In this document: piece after piece, positions 37,547-48,728 of the stretch | Layout: each line of letters opens with the position of its first letter | How positions within the stretch are numbered: position 1 is the stretch's first letter | DNA from: Blastocatellia bacterium | GTDB lineage: Bacteria; Acidobacteriota; Blastocatellia; HR10; J050 | Direction: 5' to 3' | Length of the DNA: 64,000 nt | Assembly (NCBI GenBank): GCA_026985075.1 | Contig: JALSQX010000073.1 | Coordinates: 1 to 64,000 of the forward strand | The notes under the pieces: generated by a model | The model's input: the letters and a program-made list of their open reading frames with translations, nothing else | Told to the model about the DNA's origin: nothing | Database searches by the model: none | Position numbers and translations under genes: made by a program

Positions 37547-40500
37547 ATGGAGCGAAGAGAGACAGTGCCTCAGAATTGTCCCGGTCATTTCATGATCAGT
37601 CGACGAAACCTGCTCAAGAGCTCGGCCCTGTTAGGGGGATCTGCCCTGCTGGCCCGCCAATTGGACGGGATTTCGGGATGGTTGGCTCGCGCCGCGGCCG
37701 ACGCCCTCACCCCAGCGGAGGCGGGAGAACTCGCCCGACCGGAGAATGTGATCTACTCGGTCTGCTTGCAATGTCATACGGCCTGTCCCATCAAAGGCAA
37801 GCTGCTGGACGGCGTCCTGGTCAAGGTGGACGGCAACCCCTACGGCCACGGGATGCTCCCGCCGGTCGTCTCAGAGACGCCACCGGTTGAAGCCGCCCGC
37901 GTTGACGGGAAAGTCTGTCCCAAGGGCCAGTCGGGCGTGCAGACGCTCTATGATCCCTACCGGGTGGTGAAGGTGTTGAAGCGAGCCGGACCGCGAGGGT
38001 CCAACCGGTGGACGGTCATCCCCTTCGACCAAGCCATCGACGAAATCGTCAATGGGGGGAACCTGTTCCCCGGAGAGGACCCGGTTCCTGGGCTGAGAGA
38101 CCTCTTCGTACTCAGGGATGCTGCGCTGGCCAAGGCCATGGCCGCCGATGCCAAGAAGGTGGCCGAAGGAACGATGAGCGTGGCGGCGTTCAAGGCCAAG
38201 TATGCCGATTCTCTGGATGTCCTCATCGATGCCGATCATCCCGACCTCGGACCCCGGAATAACCAGTTCGTGTTTCAGGCCGGTCGAATCGAACATGGCC
38301 GCAAGGAGTTCTCCAAACGCTGGCTCATCGACGGCTTCGGGAGCGTCAACTGGTACGCCCACACGACGATCTGTGAACAGTCGCATCACATCGCCTACAA
38401 GATGGTGACCAACCAGTATCGCCATGGCCAATGGACGGGCGGCAAGAGCCACATGAAGCCGGATGCCGTCCATGCGGAATTCATCGTGTTCTTCGGTACC
38501 GGCGCATTCGAGGCCAACTTCGGCCCGCCGGCGATGGCCGAGAAGATCACCGAAGGGATCGCCTCCGGTCGGTTGAAGATCGCCGTCGTTGATCCGCGGT
38601 TCTCCAAGACGGCGGCCAAAGCCTGGAAGTGGCTTCCGGCAAGGCCGGGGACCGACGCGGCGGTGGCCCTGGGGATGATGCGCTGGATCATTGACAACGG
38701 CCGCTACGACGCGCGGTTCCTGGAAAACGCCAATCGCGCTGCCGCCGCCATCGATGGGGAGCCCAGCTGGACCAATGCCACCTTCCTCGTCAGGATCGAG
38801 GAGGGTCGGCCGAGCGCCTTCCTGCGCGCATCGGACATCGGCATGGGCGATGCCGATCACTTCGTCGTCTCGCGCGGAGGGCAACTCACCGCCGTCGATC
38901 CTGAGGGGAGCGAGATGCCCGTAGAGGGAGATCTGTTCGCCGAAGGAGAGATCAACGGCATTCCGTACAAATCGGCGTTCCAGTTGCTCTACGAGCAGAC
39001 GCAGGAGCACACCGTGGCCGAGTGGGCCGCGTTGGCCGGCGTCTCGGAAGCCGATCTGGTGGATGTGGCCCGCGAGCTGACCGCACATGGTAAACGAGCC
39101 GCCGTGGAGCTGTATCGCGGTCCGGTGCAGCACACCAGCGGGTACTACAACGCTCAGGCGATCATCACGCTCAATCTGCTGCTCGGCAATCCTGACTGGA
39201 AAGGCGGCCTCGCCGCGGGCGGCGGGCACTGGCACGAACTCGGCGACAAGCCGGGTCAGCCGTTCAACCTGAAGACCATGCACCCCGGCAAGCTGACCGC
39301 TTTCGGCGTGAAGCTCACCCGCGAGAAGGCGAGTTACGAACAATCCACTCTATTCACAGGCTATCCCGCTCGCCGTCCCTGGTTCCCGCACACCGACGAT
39401 GTCTATCAGGAGATCCTCCCTTCGGCGGCCGATGCCTATCCCTATCCCATCAAAGCGCTGTTTCTCCACATGGGGACGCCGGCATTTGCGGCCCCAGCGG
39501 GTCACCGAGCCATCGAGACGCTGCGCGATCCCAGGAAGATCCCGCTGTTCATCGCCTGTGACATCGTCATCGGAGAGACGTCCATGTACGCCGACTATCT
39601 CTTCCCCGACCTCACGTACATGGAGCGATGGGGCACGCCGCACGAGACGCCCGATTGGCCAGCCAAGATGAGCAAGGTGCGCCAGCCGATCGTCGCCCCA
39701 TTGACCGAGACGGTGATGGTGTTCGGTCAACAGATGCCCCTCTCCATGGAAGCGGTCATGCTGGCCATCGCCGAGCGATTGGGTCTGCCCGGATTCGGTC
39801 CCGATGGCTTCGGTCCCGGTCAAGCGCTCACGCGACCGGAGGACTACTATCTCCGCATGGTGGCCAATATCGCTTATGGCGATAAACCGGGCGAGGCCGT
39901 TCCTGATGCCAACGACCAGGAAATCGACGTGTTCCTTCAAGCGCGCCGCCACTTGCCGTCTTCGGTTTTCGATCCAGCGCGATGGCAGGCGGTGGTCGGT
40001 CCCGACCATTGGCGAAAAGTCGTCTACGTCCTCAATCGCGGTGGTCGCTTCGAAGCGTTCGCTGACGGCTATGATGGGGATTACATGGCACACAAGATCG
40101 CCCGCATGTTCAACATCTTCGTCGAGCCGGTGGCCCAGACGCGCCATTCGATGACCGGTCAGTACTTCTCCGGCGTACCTCGTTTCGAGCCGGTGAGAGA
40201 TGCTCTCGGCCGCGTCATCACCGACGAGGAGTTCGAGTTCCAGCTCATCACTTTCAAGGAGATCACCGGTGGACAGTCGCGCACTATTGCCGACTACTGG
40301 ATGATCTCCGAACTGCTGCCGGAGAACTTCGTGCTCATGAACCCCGCCGACGCAGCGCGACATGGATTGAGCGACGGGGATCGGGTGAAGCTCATCTCGC
40401 GCACCAATCCCCAGGGCGTCTGGGATTTGCAGAATGGTCAACAGATCCCCATGGTCGGGAAGGTCAAAGTGGTTCAGGGCATCCGTCCCGGCGTCGTAGC

Positions 40501-40711
40501 CGTCTCCTGGCACTATGGCCACTGGGCCTATGGAGCCAATGATGTGCTCATCGACGGCGTGGCCGTCCCCGGCGATCCGCGACGCGCCACCGGGCTCTGT
40601 CCCAACGCGGCCATGCGGGTCGATGAGCATCTGCAGAACGTGTGTCTGACCGATCCCATCGGCGGAAGCGCGTCGTTCTATGATACGCGCGTCAATCTCG
40701 TGCGGGCGTGA
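37547..40711 (+). CDS. Tat-exported molybdopterin oxidoreductase catalytic subunit
   Basis: 1054 residues, DMSO-reductase superfamily. The Tat signal SRRNLLKSSALLGG has Arg19-Arg20. A [4Fe-4S] site is at C73, C76, C80 (CLQCHTAC) and C124 (VCPKGQ). Further on are FFGTGAFEANFGPP, YRGPVQHTSGYYNAQAIITL, a cofactor-binding stretch HMGTPAFAAPAGH, and a C-terminal molydopterin-dinucleotide domain (YWMISELLPENFVLMNPADA, SWHYGHWAYGANDV). The size and layout are closest to tetrathionate/arsenate-type reductases (TtrA/ArrA). The substrate cannot be fixed. A Cys in TTICEQSHHIAYK is a candidate Mo ligand. It is co-transcribed with the Fe-S gene. Confidence 0.85.
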   Translation: MERRETVPQNCPGHFMISRRNLLKSSALLGGSALLARQLDGISGWLARAAADALTPAEAGELARPENVIYSVCLQCHTACPIKGKLLDGVLVKVDGNPYGHGMLPPVVSETPPVEAARVDGKVCPKGQSGVQTLYDPYRVVKVLKRAGPRGSNRWTVIPFDQAIDEIVNGGNLFPGEDPVPGLRDLFVLRDAALAKAMAADAKKVAEGTMSVAAFKAKYADSLDVLIDADHPDLGPRNNQFVFQAGRIEHGRKEFSKRWLIDGFGSVNWYAHTTICEQSHHIAYKMVTNQYRHGQWTGGKSHMKPDAVHAEFIVFFGTGAFEANFGPPAMAEKITEGIASGRLKIAVVDPRFSKTAAKAWKWLPARPGTDAAVALGMMRWIIDNGRYDARFLENANRAAAAIDGEPSWTNATFLVRIEEGRPSAFLRASDIGMGDADHFVVSRGGQLTAVDPEGSEMPVEGDLFAEGEINGIPYKSAFQLLYEQTQEHTVAEWAALAGVSEADLVDVARELTAHGKRAAVELYRGPVQHTSGYYNAQAIITLNLLLGNPDWKGGLAAGGGHWHELGDKPGQPFNLKTMHPGKLTAFGVKLTREKASYEQSTLFTGYPARRPWFPHTDDVYQEILPSAADAYPYPIKALFLHMGTPAFAAPAGHRAIETLRDPRKIPLFIACDIVIGETSMYADYLFPDLTYMERWGTPHETPDWPAKMSKVRQPIVAPLTETVMVFGQQMPLSMEAVMLAIAERLGLPGFGPDGFGPGQALTRPEDYYLRMVANIAYGDKPGEAVPDANDQEIDVFLQARRHLPSSVFDPARWQAVVGPDHWRKVVYVLNRGGRFEAFADGYDGDYMAHKIARMFNIFVEPVAQTRHSMTGQYFSGVPRFEPVRDALGRVITDEEFEFQLITFKEITGGQSRTIADYWMISELLPENFVLMNPADAARHGLSDGDRVKLISRTNPQGVWDLQNGQQIPMVGKVKVVQGIRPGVVAVSWHYGHWAYGANDVLIDGVAVPGDPRRATGLCPNAAMRVDEHLQNVCLTDPIGGSASFYDTRVNLVRA

Positions 40712-40889
40712 AGGTCGATGGCCTGAGGAGGGGGGTGCGATGATCAATCCGCCCCCCTTCTCACTTCGACGTCGATCATGTACCATGAGGATGGCGCACC
40801 GTGGGGATGGAGTTTAACCACGCTCCGCGGTCTTTTGAGGCTTTTGGCGCCGACTGGAATGACATGACCAATGGGAGGATACGGGTATC

Positions 40890-41216
40890 GTGGCCGAGAA
40901 AAGAGAATCTCATCTCCCCGAAGCGCTCAATCAATTCATCGCTCAATATCCACAGGTTTGGGAAGCGTATAATCGACTCGGCGAAGCGGCGACAGAAGCT
41001 GGGCCCCTTGACGAGAAGACGCGACGATTGGTGAAGCTGGCCGTGGCCATCGGCGCTGGCCGAGAAGGGGCGGTGCACGCGCACGTTCGACAGGCTCGAC
41101 AAGAGGGCATCACGCCGGAAGAGCTCATCCATGTGGGGTTACTGGCCATCACCACGATCGGATGGCCGGGGGCGTTTGCCGCCATCACCTGGATGTCTGA
41201 TCTCCTCCAGTCCTGA
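40890..41216 (+). CDS. AhpD/carboxymuconolactone decarboxylase-fold protein lacking redox cysteines
   Basis: 108 residues; GTG 40890 follows GGGAGGATACGGG. The fold is complete (LDEKTRRLVKLAVAIGAGRE, AVHAHVRQARQEGITPEELI, HVGLLAITTIGWPGAFAAI). The usual CxxC of AhpD-type peroxidases is replaced by AVHA, leaving only the His. It is therefore unlikely to be a disulfide reductase; the reaction is unknown. It lies about 180 bases after the molybdoenzyme gene and may share its transcript. Confidence 0.75.
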   Translation: MAEKRESHLPEALNQFIAQYPQVWEAYNRLGEAATEAGPLDEKTRRLVKLAVAIGAGREGAVHAHVRQARQEGITPEELIHVGLLAITTIGWPGAFAAITWMSDLLQS

Positions 41217-41288
41217 CCTCCGGGCTTCACAGAGAATGCTTCGACGCTCGTCGAGCGTGAGAGGGAGACGCACGTCCTGAATCGGCGT

Positions 41289-42623
41289 TCAATCCTCGGA
41301 GGGATCACATCCCAGGCTGAACGTTTCGGCGAGCAACTTCCGCTCCCGCGCGGCGCGAGCCAATTCTTCGCGGAACCGAGGATGGGCGATCCGAATGAGG
41401 GCCTGGGCGCGCTCCCTGAGGTTCTTGCCGTGAAGATCGGCGACGCCATATTCGGTCACCACATAATGCACGTCGGCCCGCGTGGTCACCACGCCGGCTC
41501 CCGGTTTCAAGATGGGCACAATGCGCGAGATCGTCCCCCCTTTGGCCGTCGCCGGCATGGCGATGATCGGCTTGCCGCCTCTGGCGTGGGCGGCCCCGCG
41601 AATGAAGTCCAGTTGTCCGCCGAATCCCGAATAGATGCGCGTGCCCATGGAATCGGAACAGACCTGTCCGGTCAGATCGACTTCAATGGCCGAATTGATG
41701 GCCACCATTTTTTCGTTCTGGGCGATGATGAAGGGATCGTTGGTATAATCGGCCGGATGGAATTCGAACAATGGGTTGTTGTGCAAGTATTCATAGAGCC
41801 GGCGGCTCCCCAGGGCAAACGTGCACACCACCTTGCCCGGATGGAGCGTCTTTCGTGATCCGGTGATGACGCCGGCCTCGACGGCTTCCATGATACCATC
41901 GGAGACCATCTCGGTGTGAATCCCCAACTCTTTTTTGTCCACGAGAGAGGCCAGCACGGCATCGGGGATACCACCAATGCCCAACTGTAGCGTTGACCCG
42001 TCTTCGACCAGATCGGCCACATACTCGCCGATGCGTTTCTCGACCTCGGTGAAGCTGTGCTTCTCGAGTTCGGGGAGCTCCTTGGAGACTTCCACTAACC
42101 GAGTGACCTTGGAGATGTGTATGAAGCAATCGCCCAACGTGCGCGGCATCTTCTCATTGACTTGAGCCAGCACCACCGGGGCGCTGGCCACCGCCGCCAT
42201 CGTGGCCAGACACTCCACGCCCAGACTCATGAATCCGTGTTCGTCGGGCGGCGAGGTCTGAATGATCACCGCATCGAGAGGCGCGCGGCCACTGATGAAC
42301 AGGCGAGGAATCTCGTGAAGGTGAATGGGGACATAATCGGCCCGCCCTTCATTGACCACAGCGCGATCGGCCGGACCGACAAACAACGAATTGTGACGGA
42401 ATGATTCTCGCGTCTCCGGTCGGGAGAGCGGATCATCTCCCATCAGCAGGACGTGCGTGACTTGAACTTGGCGCAACTCGTTGGCGCGGGCGGCCAGCGC
42501 TTCCAGCAAGACGTAAGGCGTGGCCGCGTTGCCGCTGACGAAAAGGCGATCGCCCGATTTGATCACCGCGACAGCTTCCTCGGCGGTGACGCGCCGCTTG
42601 CGATACTCATCGAACCAATTCAT
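41289..42623 (-). CDS. Acetyl-CoA hydrolase / CoA-transferase family protein
   Basis: 444 residues, Cat1/4-hydroxybutyrate CoA-transferase type. It shows the family's two Rossmann-like halves: SGDRLFVSGNAATPYVLLEA at the start, GIGGIPDAVLASLVDKKELG in the middle, then GIHTEMVSDGIMEAVEAGVI with the catalytic Glu, and SGFGGQLDFIRGAAHARGGK near the end. It is likely to transfer CoA between acetate and another acid or to hydrolyse acyl-CoA, fitting with PFOR. It follows the alanine dehydrogenase gene by one base and is surely co-transcribed with it. Confidence 0.85.
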   Translation of the reverse strand: MNWFDEYRKRRVTAEEAVAVIKSGDRLFVSGNAATPYVLLEALAARANELRQVQVTHVLLMGDDPLSRPETRESFRHNSLFVGPADRAVVNEGRADYVPIHLHEIPRLFISGRAPLDAVIIQTSPPDEHGFMSLGVECLATMAAVASAPVVLAQVNEKMPRTLGDCFIHISKVTRLVEVSKELPELEKHSFTEVEKRIGEYVADLVEDGSTLQLGIGGIPDAVLASLVDKKELGIHTEMVSDGIMEAVEAGVITGSRKTLHPGKVVCTFALGSRRLYEYLHNNPLFEFHPADYTNDPFIIAQNEKMVAINSAIEVDLTGQVCSDSMGTRIYSGFGGQLDFIRGAAHARGGKPIIAMPATAKGGTISRIVPILKPGAGVVTTRADVHYVVTEYGVADLHGKNLRERAQALIRIAHPRFREELARAARERKLLAETFSLGCDPSED

Positions 42624-42624
42624 C

Positions 42625-43758
42625 TCAGGTCTCCTCCATCACCAGTTTCTCGAGATCAGCCTGGGGAAACTCGGGCAGAGGGAGCGTCGCCGACAGGTAA
42701 CCATTGAACGTATACAGGCCTCGCCGGAGGGCGACATTTCGTTTCAGCGCTCCCTGCACCCCGTGGGCGACGATCTCCTTCAGATAGGGAAGCAAGGCGT
42801 TGGTCAGAGCGTGGGTGGACGTGCGCGCCACCATCGCCGGCACATTCGGCGCACAAAAGTGAATGACGCCGAAGCTGGTGAACAGGAACTCCTCGCTCGG
42901 CATCAACATGGAGGTTTCTACACAGCCTCCCTGATCGATGGAGAAGTCGATGATCAGGCTCCCCGGTCTCATCCTCTGGACCATCTCTTTGGTCACCAGC
43001 ACCGGCGCTCGTTGTCCGGGAACCAAAACGGCAGCAATGAGAACATCAGCGAAAGCGACGAATTTTTCGATATTCGTCTTGGTGGCCAAGGCGGTGACCA
43101 CAGTGCCCTGGAAGAGTTCGTCCAGCTCCAGGAGCCGCTGGGGATTCTTGTCGAGGATATACACGCTGGCGCCCACGCCCAAGAAGGAGCGTGCCGCATA
43201 GTACCCGACGGTGCCGCCGCCGAGAATGACGACATCGGCGGGGGGGATGCCCGGAATCCCCCCGAGCAGGATGCCGCGTCCTCCGGACGTCGTCTCCAGC
43301 AATCGTCCGGCCAACTGAACGGCCATCTTGCCGGCGATCTCGCTCGATGACCGCAGGATGGGGAGCGAGCCGTCGGGTTCCTGGACGATCTCCAACCCGA
43401 GCGCGGTGATCCGTTTGTCTAGGGACCGACGAATATGCTCCCTGGGCGCCACGGCCAGGTGCAAGAAAGCCATCAACGTCGCCCGATCGTTGAACAGCTC
43501 CCACTCGGCCCCATCCGGGGGTCGCACTTTGACCACGACGTCAGCCCGGCGGATGACTTCCTCGTTGGAATAGGCTACGTGAGCGCCGGCGGCGCGATAC
43601 TCCTCATCGGCGAACCCTGCGCCCGCGCCGGCGCCCGATGCCACATAGACAACGGCTCCTGAATCGACGATCTCACGCACGCCGGCCGGAGAGAGGCCGA
43701 CGCGCTTCTCCTCCACGCCCTTGAGGACGGATGGCTCTTTGGGAATGCCCACAATCAT
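42625..43758 (-). CDS. ald: Alanine dehydrogenase / transhydrogenase alpha-like
   Basis: 377 residues. GIPKEPSVLKGVEEKRVGLS is the family's N-terminal signature. VVILGGGTVGYYAARSFLGV is the NAD-binding Rossmann loop, with Asp in VYILDKNPQRL at the end of strand 2, pointing to NAD. HFCAPNVPAMVARTSTHALT is the conserved C-terminal segment. The length matches alanine dehydrogenase; PntAA is the alternative, but no PntAB or PntB is present. It interconverts alanine with pyruvate and ammonia. First of a two-gene operon with the CoA transferase. Confidence 0.85.
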   Translation of the reverse strand: MIVGIPKEPSVLKGVEEKRVGLSPAGVREIVDSGAVVYVASGAGAGAGFADEEYRAAGAHVAYSNEEVIRRADVVVKVRPPDGAEWELFNDRATLMAFLHLAVAPREHIRRSLDKRITALGLEIVQEPDGSLPILRSSSEIAGKMAVQLAGRLLETTSGGRGILLGGIPGIPPADVVILGGGTVGYYAARSFLGVGASVYILDKNPQRLLELDELFQGTVVTALATKTNIEKFVAFADVLIAAVLVPGQRAPVLVTKEMVQRMRPGSLIIDFSIDQGGCVETSMLMPSEEFLFTSFGVIHFCAPNVPAMVARTSTHALTNALLPYLKEIVAHGVQGALKRNVALRRGLYTFNGYLSATLPLPEFPQADLEKLVMEET

Positions 43759-43857
43759 GGTGTTCCCTCCTCACAATGAATGTGAATCGCTCAGTGGTGG
43801 ACGAAGCACGCCGCTCACCATCGCTCGGACTCCGGTCCCCCTTCGAACAGAGGGGGC

Positions 43858-43952
43858 GGCGCAAGAGGCCATCTTGTGCTCCTTCCCCCAACGAGTCCCT
43901 TTTCATCCTTGCCGTGTGGTCCGGAAGCCATGAGTGACTCTCCTGAAAATAA
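43858..43952 (-). repeat. Dispersed intergenic repeat, copy E
   Basis: On the minus strand: TTATTTTCAGGAGAGTCACT, CGGACCACAC, AAGGATGAAAAGGG, GGAGCACAAGATGGCCTCTTG. It lies between malic enzyme and alanine dehydrogenase. Confidence 0.65.
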
Positions 43953-43997
43953 CTCGATCCCCCGGTGTGACCCGCGGGACCATGATGGACGCCTTGG

Positions 43998-46289
<2,292 letters not shown>

Positions 46290-46551
46290 GGCTCACCTCC
46301 TTCCGAGATCTTCAGACATCTCTCAGACCCCATTCCCGGTCGCTTCACCGACGACGCCGGGCCTCCAATCGTCACGACCCACGGATCACATCAAGGCCGG
46401 ATTCCTCATGAACGCCATGCGCCTCGCTCATTCCCTTCCCCGCCAGCTCTTTCCGAAACGCCTCTCCAGCAGGGCGCAGAGAGACGTAGAGGAGGGCACC
46501 CGTTCTGGAAATCCGACCGTTCTCGGTTCGTCGGTTCTATCATGCGCGTCG

Positions 46552-47115
46552 TCACGCTGTCAAGTACTCCTCCCACTGCCGTTGAAGCGTCCGGGCCTGG
46601 GCGTGAAGCCGAGGATCCTGAGCGCGCCTCTCTATGATCTGGCAGAGGGAGAGAACATGCCCTCGAGGATTCTCGCCCTCGCTACCCCAACCGTGGATCC
46701 AGACCGTGGGCAGAGAATCCATCACCCACTGGTAGATGTCATTCAGTTCGCTCGATTCCAGGAATAAAGCGCACCGGAAGGCTGTATCCAGCGATCGCTC
46801 ATGTCGGCTCATCAACACTTCACAGGCATTGATCTCCCGAGAGAGCCTGTCGATCACGCCCCGTTCGATGAGAGGTCGCTCCACTCGGTGGGACGGCCAC
46901 ACTTCCGGCAACACTTCGGCCGTGGAGCGAAGCGCATCGGCATGACCGATCTCCTCGGCGGACAACCGGAGCCAGAATTCGCTCACTTCGGGCTCATCGT
47001 CGAACATCTCGGCCAGCCGCTCGTAAAACCGCGCGACGCGCATCTCCAACTCGGCGAATGCCTGCAACGCCTCCAATGCCCTCAACGCTCCTGGTTGTGA
47101 CGTCTGGCCAGCCAT
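46552..47115 (-). CDS. Rubrerythrin-like ferritin-fold protein
   Basis: 187 residues. Four-helix di-iron fold: AFAELEMRVARFYERLAEMF, EVSEFWLRLSAEEIGHADAL, SREINACEVLMSRHERSLDT, RCALFLESSELNDIYQWVMD. ExxH in AEEIGH and Glu residues in AELEMR and LESSEL supply the metal ligands. No C-terminal rubredoxin domain is present. Probable roles are peroxide defence or iron handling. ATG 47115 (after GGAGACG) is chosen; the frame extends to 47178, but that part overlaps a sigma-54 promoter. Confidence 0.75.
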   Translation of the reverse strand: MAGQTSQPGALRALEALQAFAELEMRVARFYERLAEMFDDEPEVSEFWLRLSAEEIGHADALRSTAEVLPEVWPSHRVERPLIERGVIDRLSREINACEVLMSRHERSLDTAFRCALFLESSELNDIYQWVMDSLPTVWIHGWGSEGENPRGHVLSLCQIIERRAQDPRLHAQARTLQRQWEEYLTA

Positions 47116-47173
47116 CGTCTCCTCCATTCTCCCGGGGAACAACGCATTCGCCGCTCCCCTCGCTCTTTCATTA

Positions 47174-47189
47174 TGCAAACATCATGCCA
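47174..47189 (-). promoter_or_regulatory. Sigma-54 promoter of rubrerythrin-like gene
   Basis: On the minus strand TGGCAT-GATGT-TTGCA, about 59 bases upstream of ATG 47115. Confidence 0.8.
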
Positions 47190-47393
47190 GCCGCGCTGAG
47201 CGTCTCGTTCTCATCTAATCCGCTGCCTCTCAATAGTCTATCACCTCTGGAGGGACTTTGAGGACATGGGACGGGCGAAATAGCGAATCTCGGTGGGTCA
47301 ATTGGCGCGCCGAACGGACTCCACACTCATCGAGGTTTCGCTCAACCCTCTCATCGGGAATCAGTTGACTATACGGATCCACTCTCCCCTTGC

Positions 47394-47410
47394 TGGTACG
47401 CGGTTTGCAT
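47394..47410 (+). promoter_or_regulatory. Sigma-54 promoter of CBS genes
   Basis: TGGTAC-GCGGT-TTGCA, about 39 bases upstream of the first CBS gene. Confidence 0.8.
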
Positions 47411-47448
47411 ACATTATTTTTCTCATCCTTTGTGACGAGGAGGGGCAT

Positions 47449-47898
47449 ATGCCGATCAAAGATTACAGCCAAACCGATGTCGTCACGATAGGTCCTCGAG
47501 CGCTCATCATCGATGCCGCCCAGCAGATGGTCGAGAACCACGTTGGTTGCCTGGTCGTCGTCGAGGACGAGAAGCCCATCGGCATGCTCACCGATCGGGA
47601 CATCGTCAGAAGAGTCATCGTTCCAGGCAAAGACCCCAGGCACACGCCGGTCAGCGAGGCCATGACACCCCATCCGGTCACGGTGAATCAAGACGTCGGC
47701 GTATTTGACGCCATCTCCACCATGTCCGATGAGGGTGTCAGACGGCTCCCTCTGGTCGATGCGGCCGGGCGGTTAGTGGGCATTGTCGCTTTCGATGATC
47801 TCTTGCTCCTGCTGGGAAGCGAGCTGGTCAATCTGGCCGGCATCAGCCCGACGGAGCGCTATCGCGAGCGCTACCAGGCGAGGGCGAGCCAACCTTGA
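47449..47898 (+). CDS. CBS-domain pair protein
   Basis: 149 residues with two CBS motifs (DVVTIGPRALIIDAAQQMVE with PIGMLTDRDIVRRV; MTPHPVTVNQDVGVFDAIST with LVGIVAFDDLLLLLG). Such pairs bind adenine nucleotides and act as energy or redox sensors for partners. ATG 47449 follows GAGGAGGGGC. It is followed after ~100 bases by a second CBS protein on the same strand. Confidence 0.85.
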   Translation: MPIKDYSQTDVVTIGPRALIIDAAQQMVENHVGCLVVVEDEKPIGMLTDRDIVRRVIVPGKDPRHTPVSEAMTPHPVTVNQDVGVFDAISTMSDEGVRRLPLVDAAGRLVGIVAFDDLLLLLGSELVNLAGISPTERYRERYQARASQP

Positions 47899-47996
47899 CG
47901 TTCGCCTCTCGCCTCGGAGGCAGCGCTCGTCAACCCGGGAGAGTGTTGCTCATCCTTCCCCGATCGATTATCTTCAAGAGTCGGGAGGACGTGCCT

Positions 47997-48632
47997 ATGC
48001 TCGTGAAGGAGATCATGACCCAGACGGTGGTGACGGTGACGCCCGAGGACAGCCTGCGACGCGCCGATGAACTGATGATGCGCGGCCGCTTTCGCCACCT
48101 CCCGGTGGTGAAGGAGGGGCGCGTGGTCGGGATCATCTCCGATCGAGACATTCGCGTGCCGCTGTTTCTGGAGCCTCGAGATGACGTGCTTCAGCTCATG
48201 GCCGAACGGTCCGTCAGTCAAATCATGCGCCATCCGGTGATGACAGCCTCGCCGGGAATGGCCGTGGAACAGGCGGCCGCCATCATGTACGAGAAGAAGA
48301 TCGGCTGTCTCCCCGTCGTGGAGGGAGAGCGACTGGTGGGCATCGTGACCGAGAGCGACATCTTCCGCATCTTCGTCCAGGTGATGGGCGTCCTGGTGGC
48401 CAGTTCGCGACTCCAGCTCCAACTGGAGGATCGTCCCGGCCCTCTGGCCGAAGTCACTCGTATCATCAAGGAGCACGGCATCAACATCGTCAGCCTGGTC
48501 ACCGAACCCAGCCGCGAACCGGGCAAGCGGACCGTGGTCCTGCGGTTGCAGACCATCGATCCGCGGCCCGTGATCCGCGCGCTTCAGGCGGCGGGCATCC
48601 AGATTATTGCGCCCCAGCTTGCCGAGTCCTGA
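47997..48632 (+). CDS. CBS pair plus ACT domain (AcuB-like)
   Basis: 211 residues. Two CBS domains (IMTQTVVTVTPEDSLRRADE, GIISDRDIR; IMRHPVMTASPGMAVEQAAA, LVGIVTESDIFRIFVQVMG) are followed by an ACT domain (QLEDRPGPLAEVTRIIKEHG, INIVSLVTEPSREPGKRTVV). This is the AcuB layout, linked in some bacteria to acetoin or acetate metabolism. ATG 47997 follows GGGAGGACG. The ligand and target are unknown; neighbours in carbon and ammonia metabolism (malic enzyme, GDH) are suggestive only. Confidence 0.85.
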   Translation: MLVKEIMTQTVVTVTPEDSLRRADELMMRGRFRHLPVVKEGRVVGIISDRDIRVPLFLEPRDDVLQLMAERSVSQIMRHPVMTASPGMAVEQAAAIMYEKKIGCLPVVEGERLVGIVTESDIFRIFVQVMGVLVASSRLQLQLEDRPGPLAEVTRIIKEHGINIVSLVTEPSREPGKRTVVLRLQTIDPRPVIRALQAAGIQIIAPQLAES

Positions 48633-48728
48633 GAGAGGATCGCGGCGACCAGATGTCGCACTCCCTCACGATGAGCTCCCCTCCGATGAGCGGCCTCGAC
48701 GCGGGGAGTTCCCGTTCGGAGCGCGCGA

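Larger units (their letters stand above)
47116..47448. other. Divergent sigma-54 control region
   Basis: The 333 bases between the rubrerythrin-like gene (left) and the first CBS gene (right) hold one sigma-54 element for each direction (47174-47189 and 47394-47410). No gene is supported. Confidence 0.65.

Noticed and set aside
37871-40786. Two antisense frames of ~480-490 codons opposite the molybdoenzyme gene
   Set aside because: Shadows of a confidently assigned gene with conserved motifs in the sense frame.
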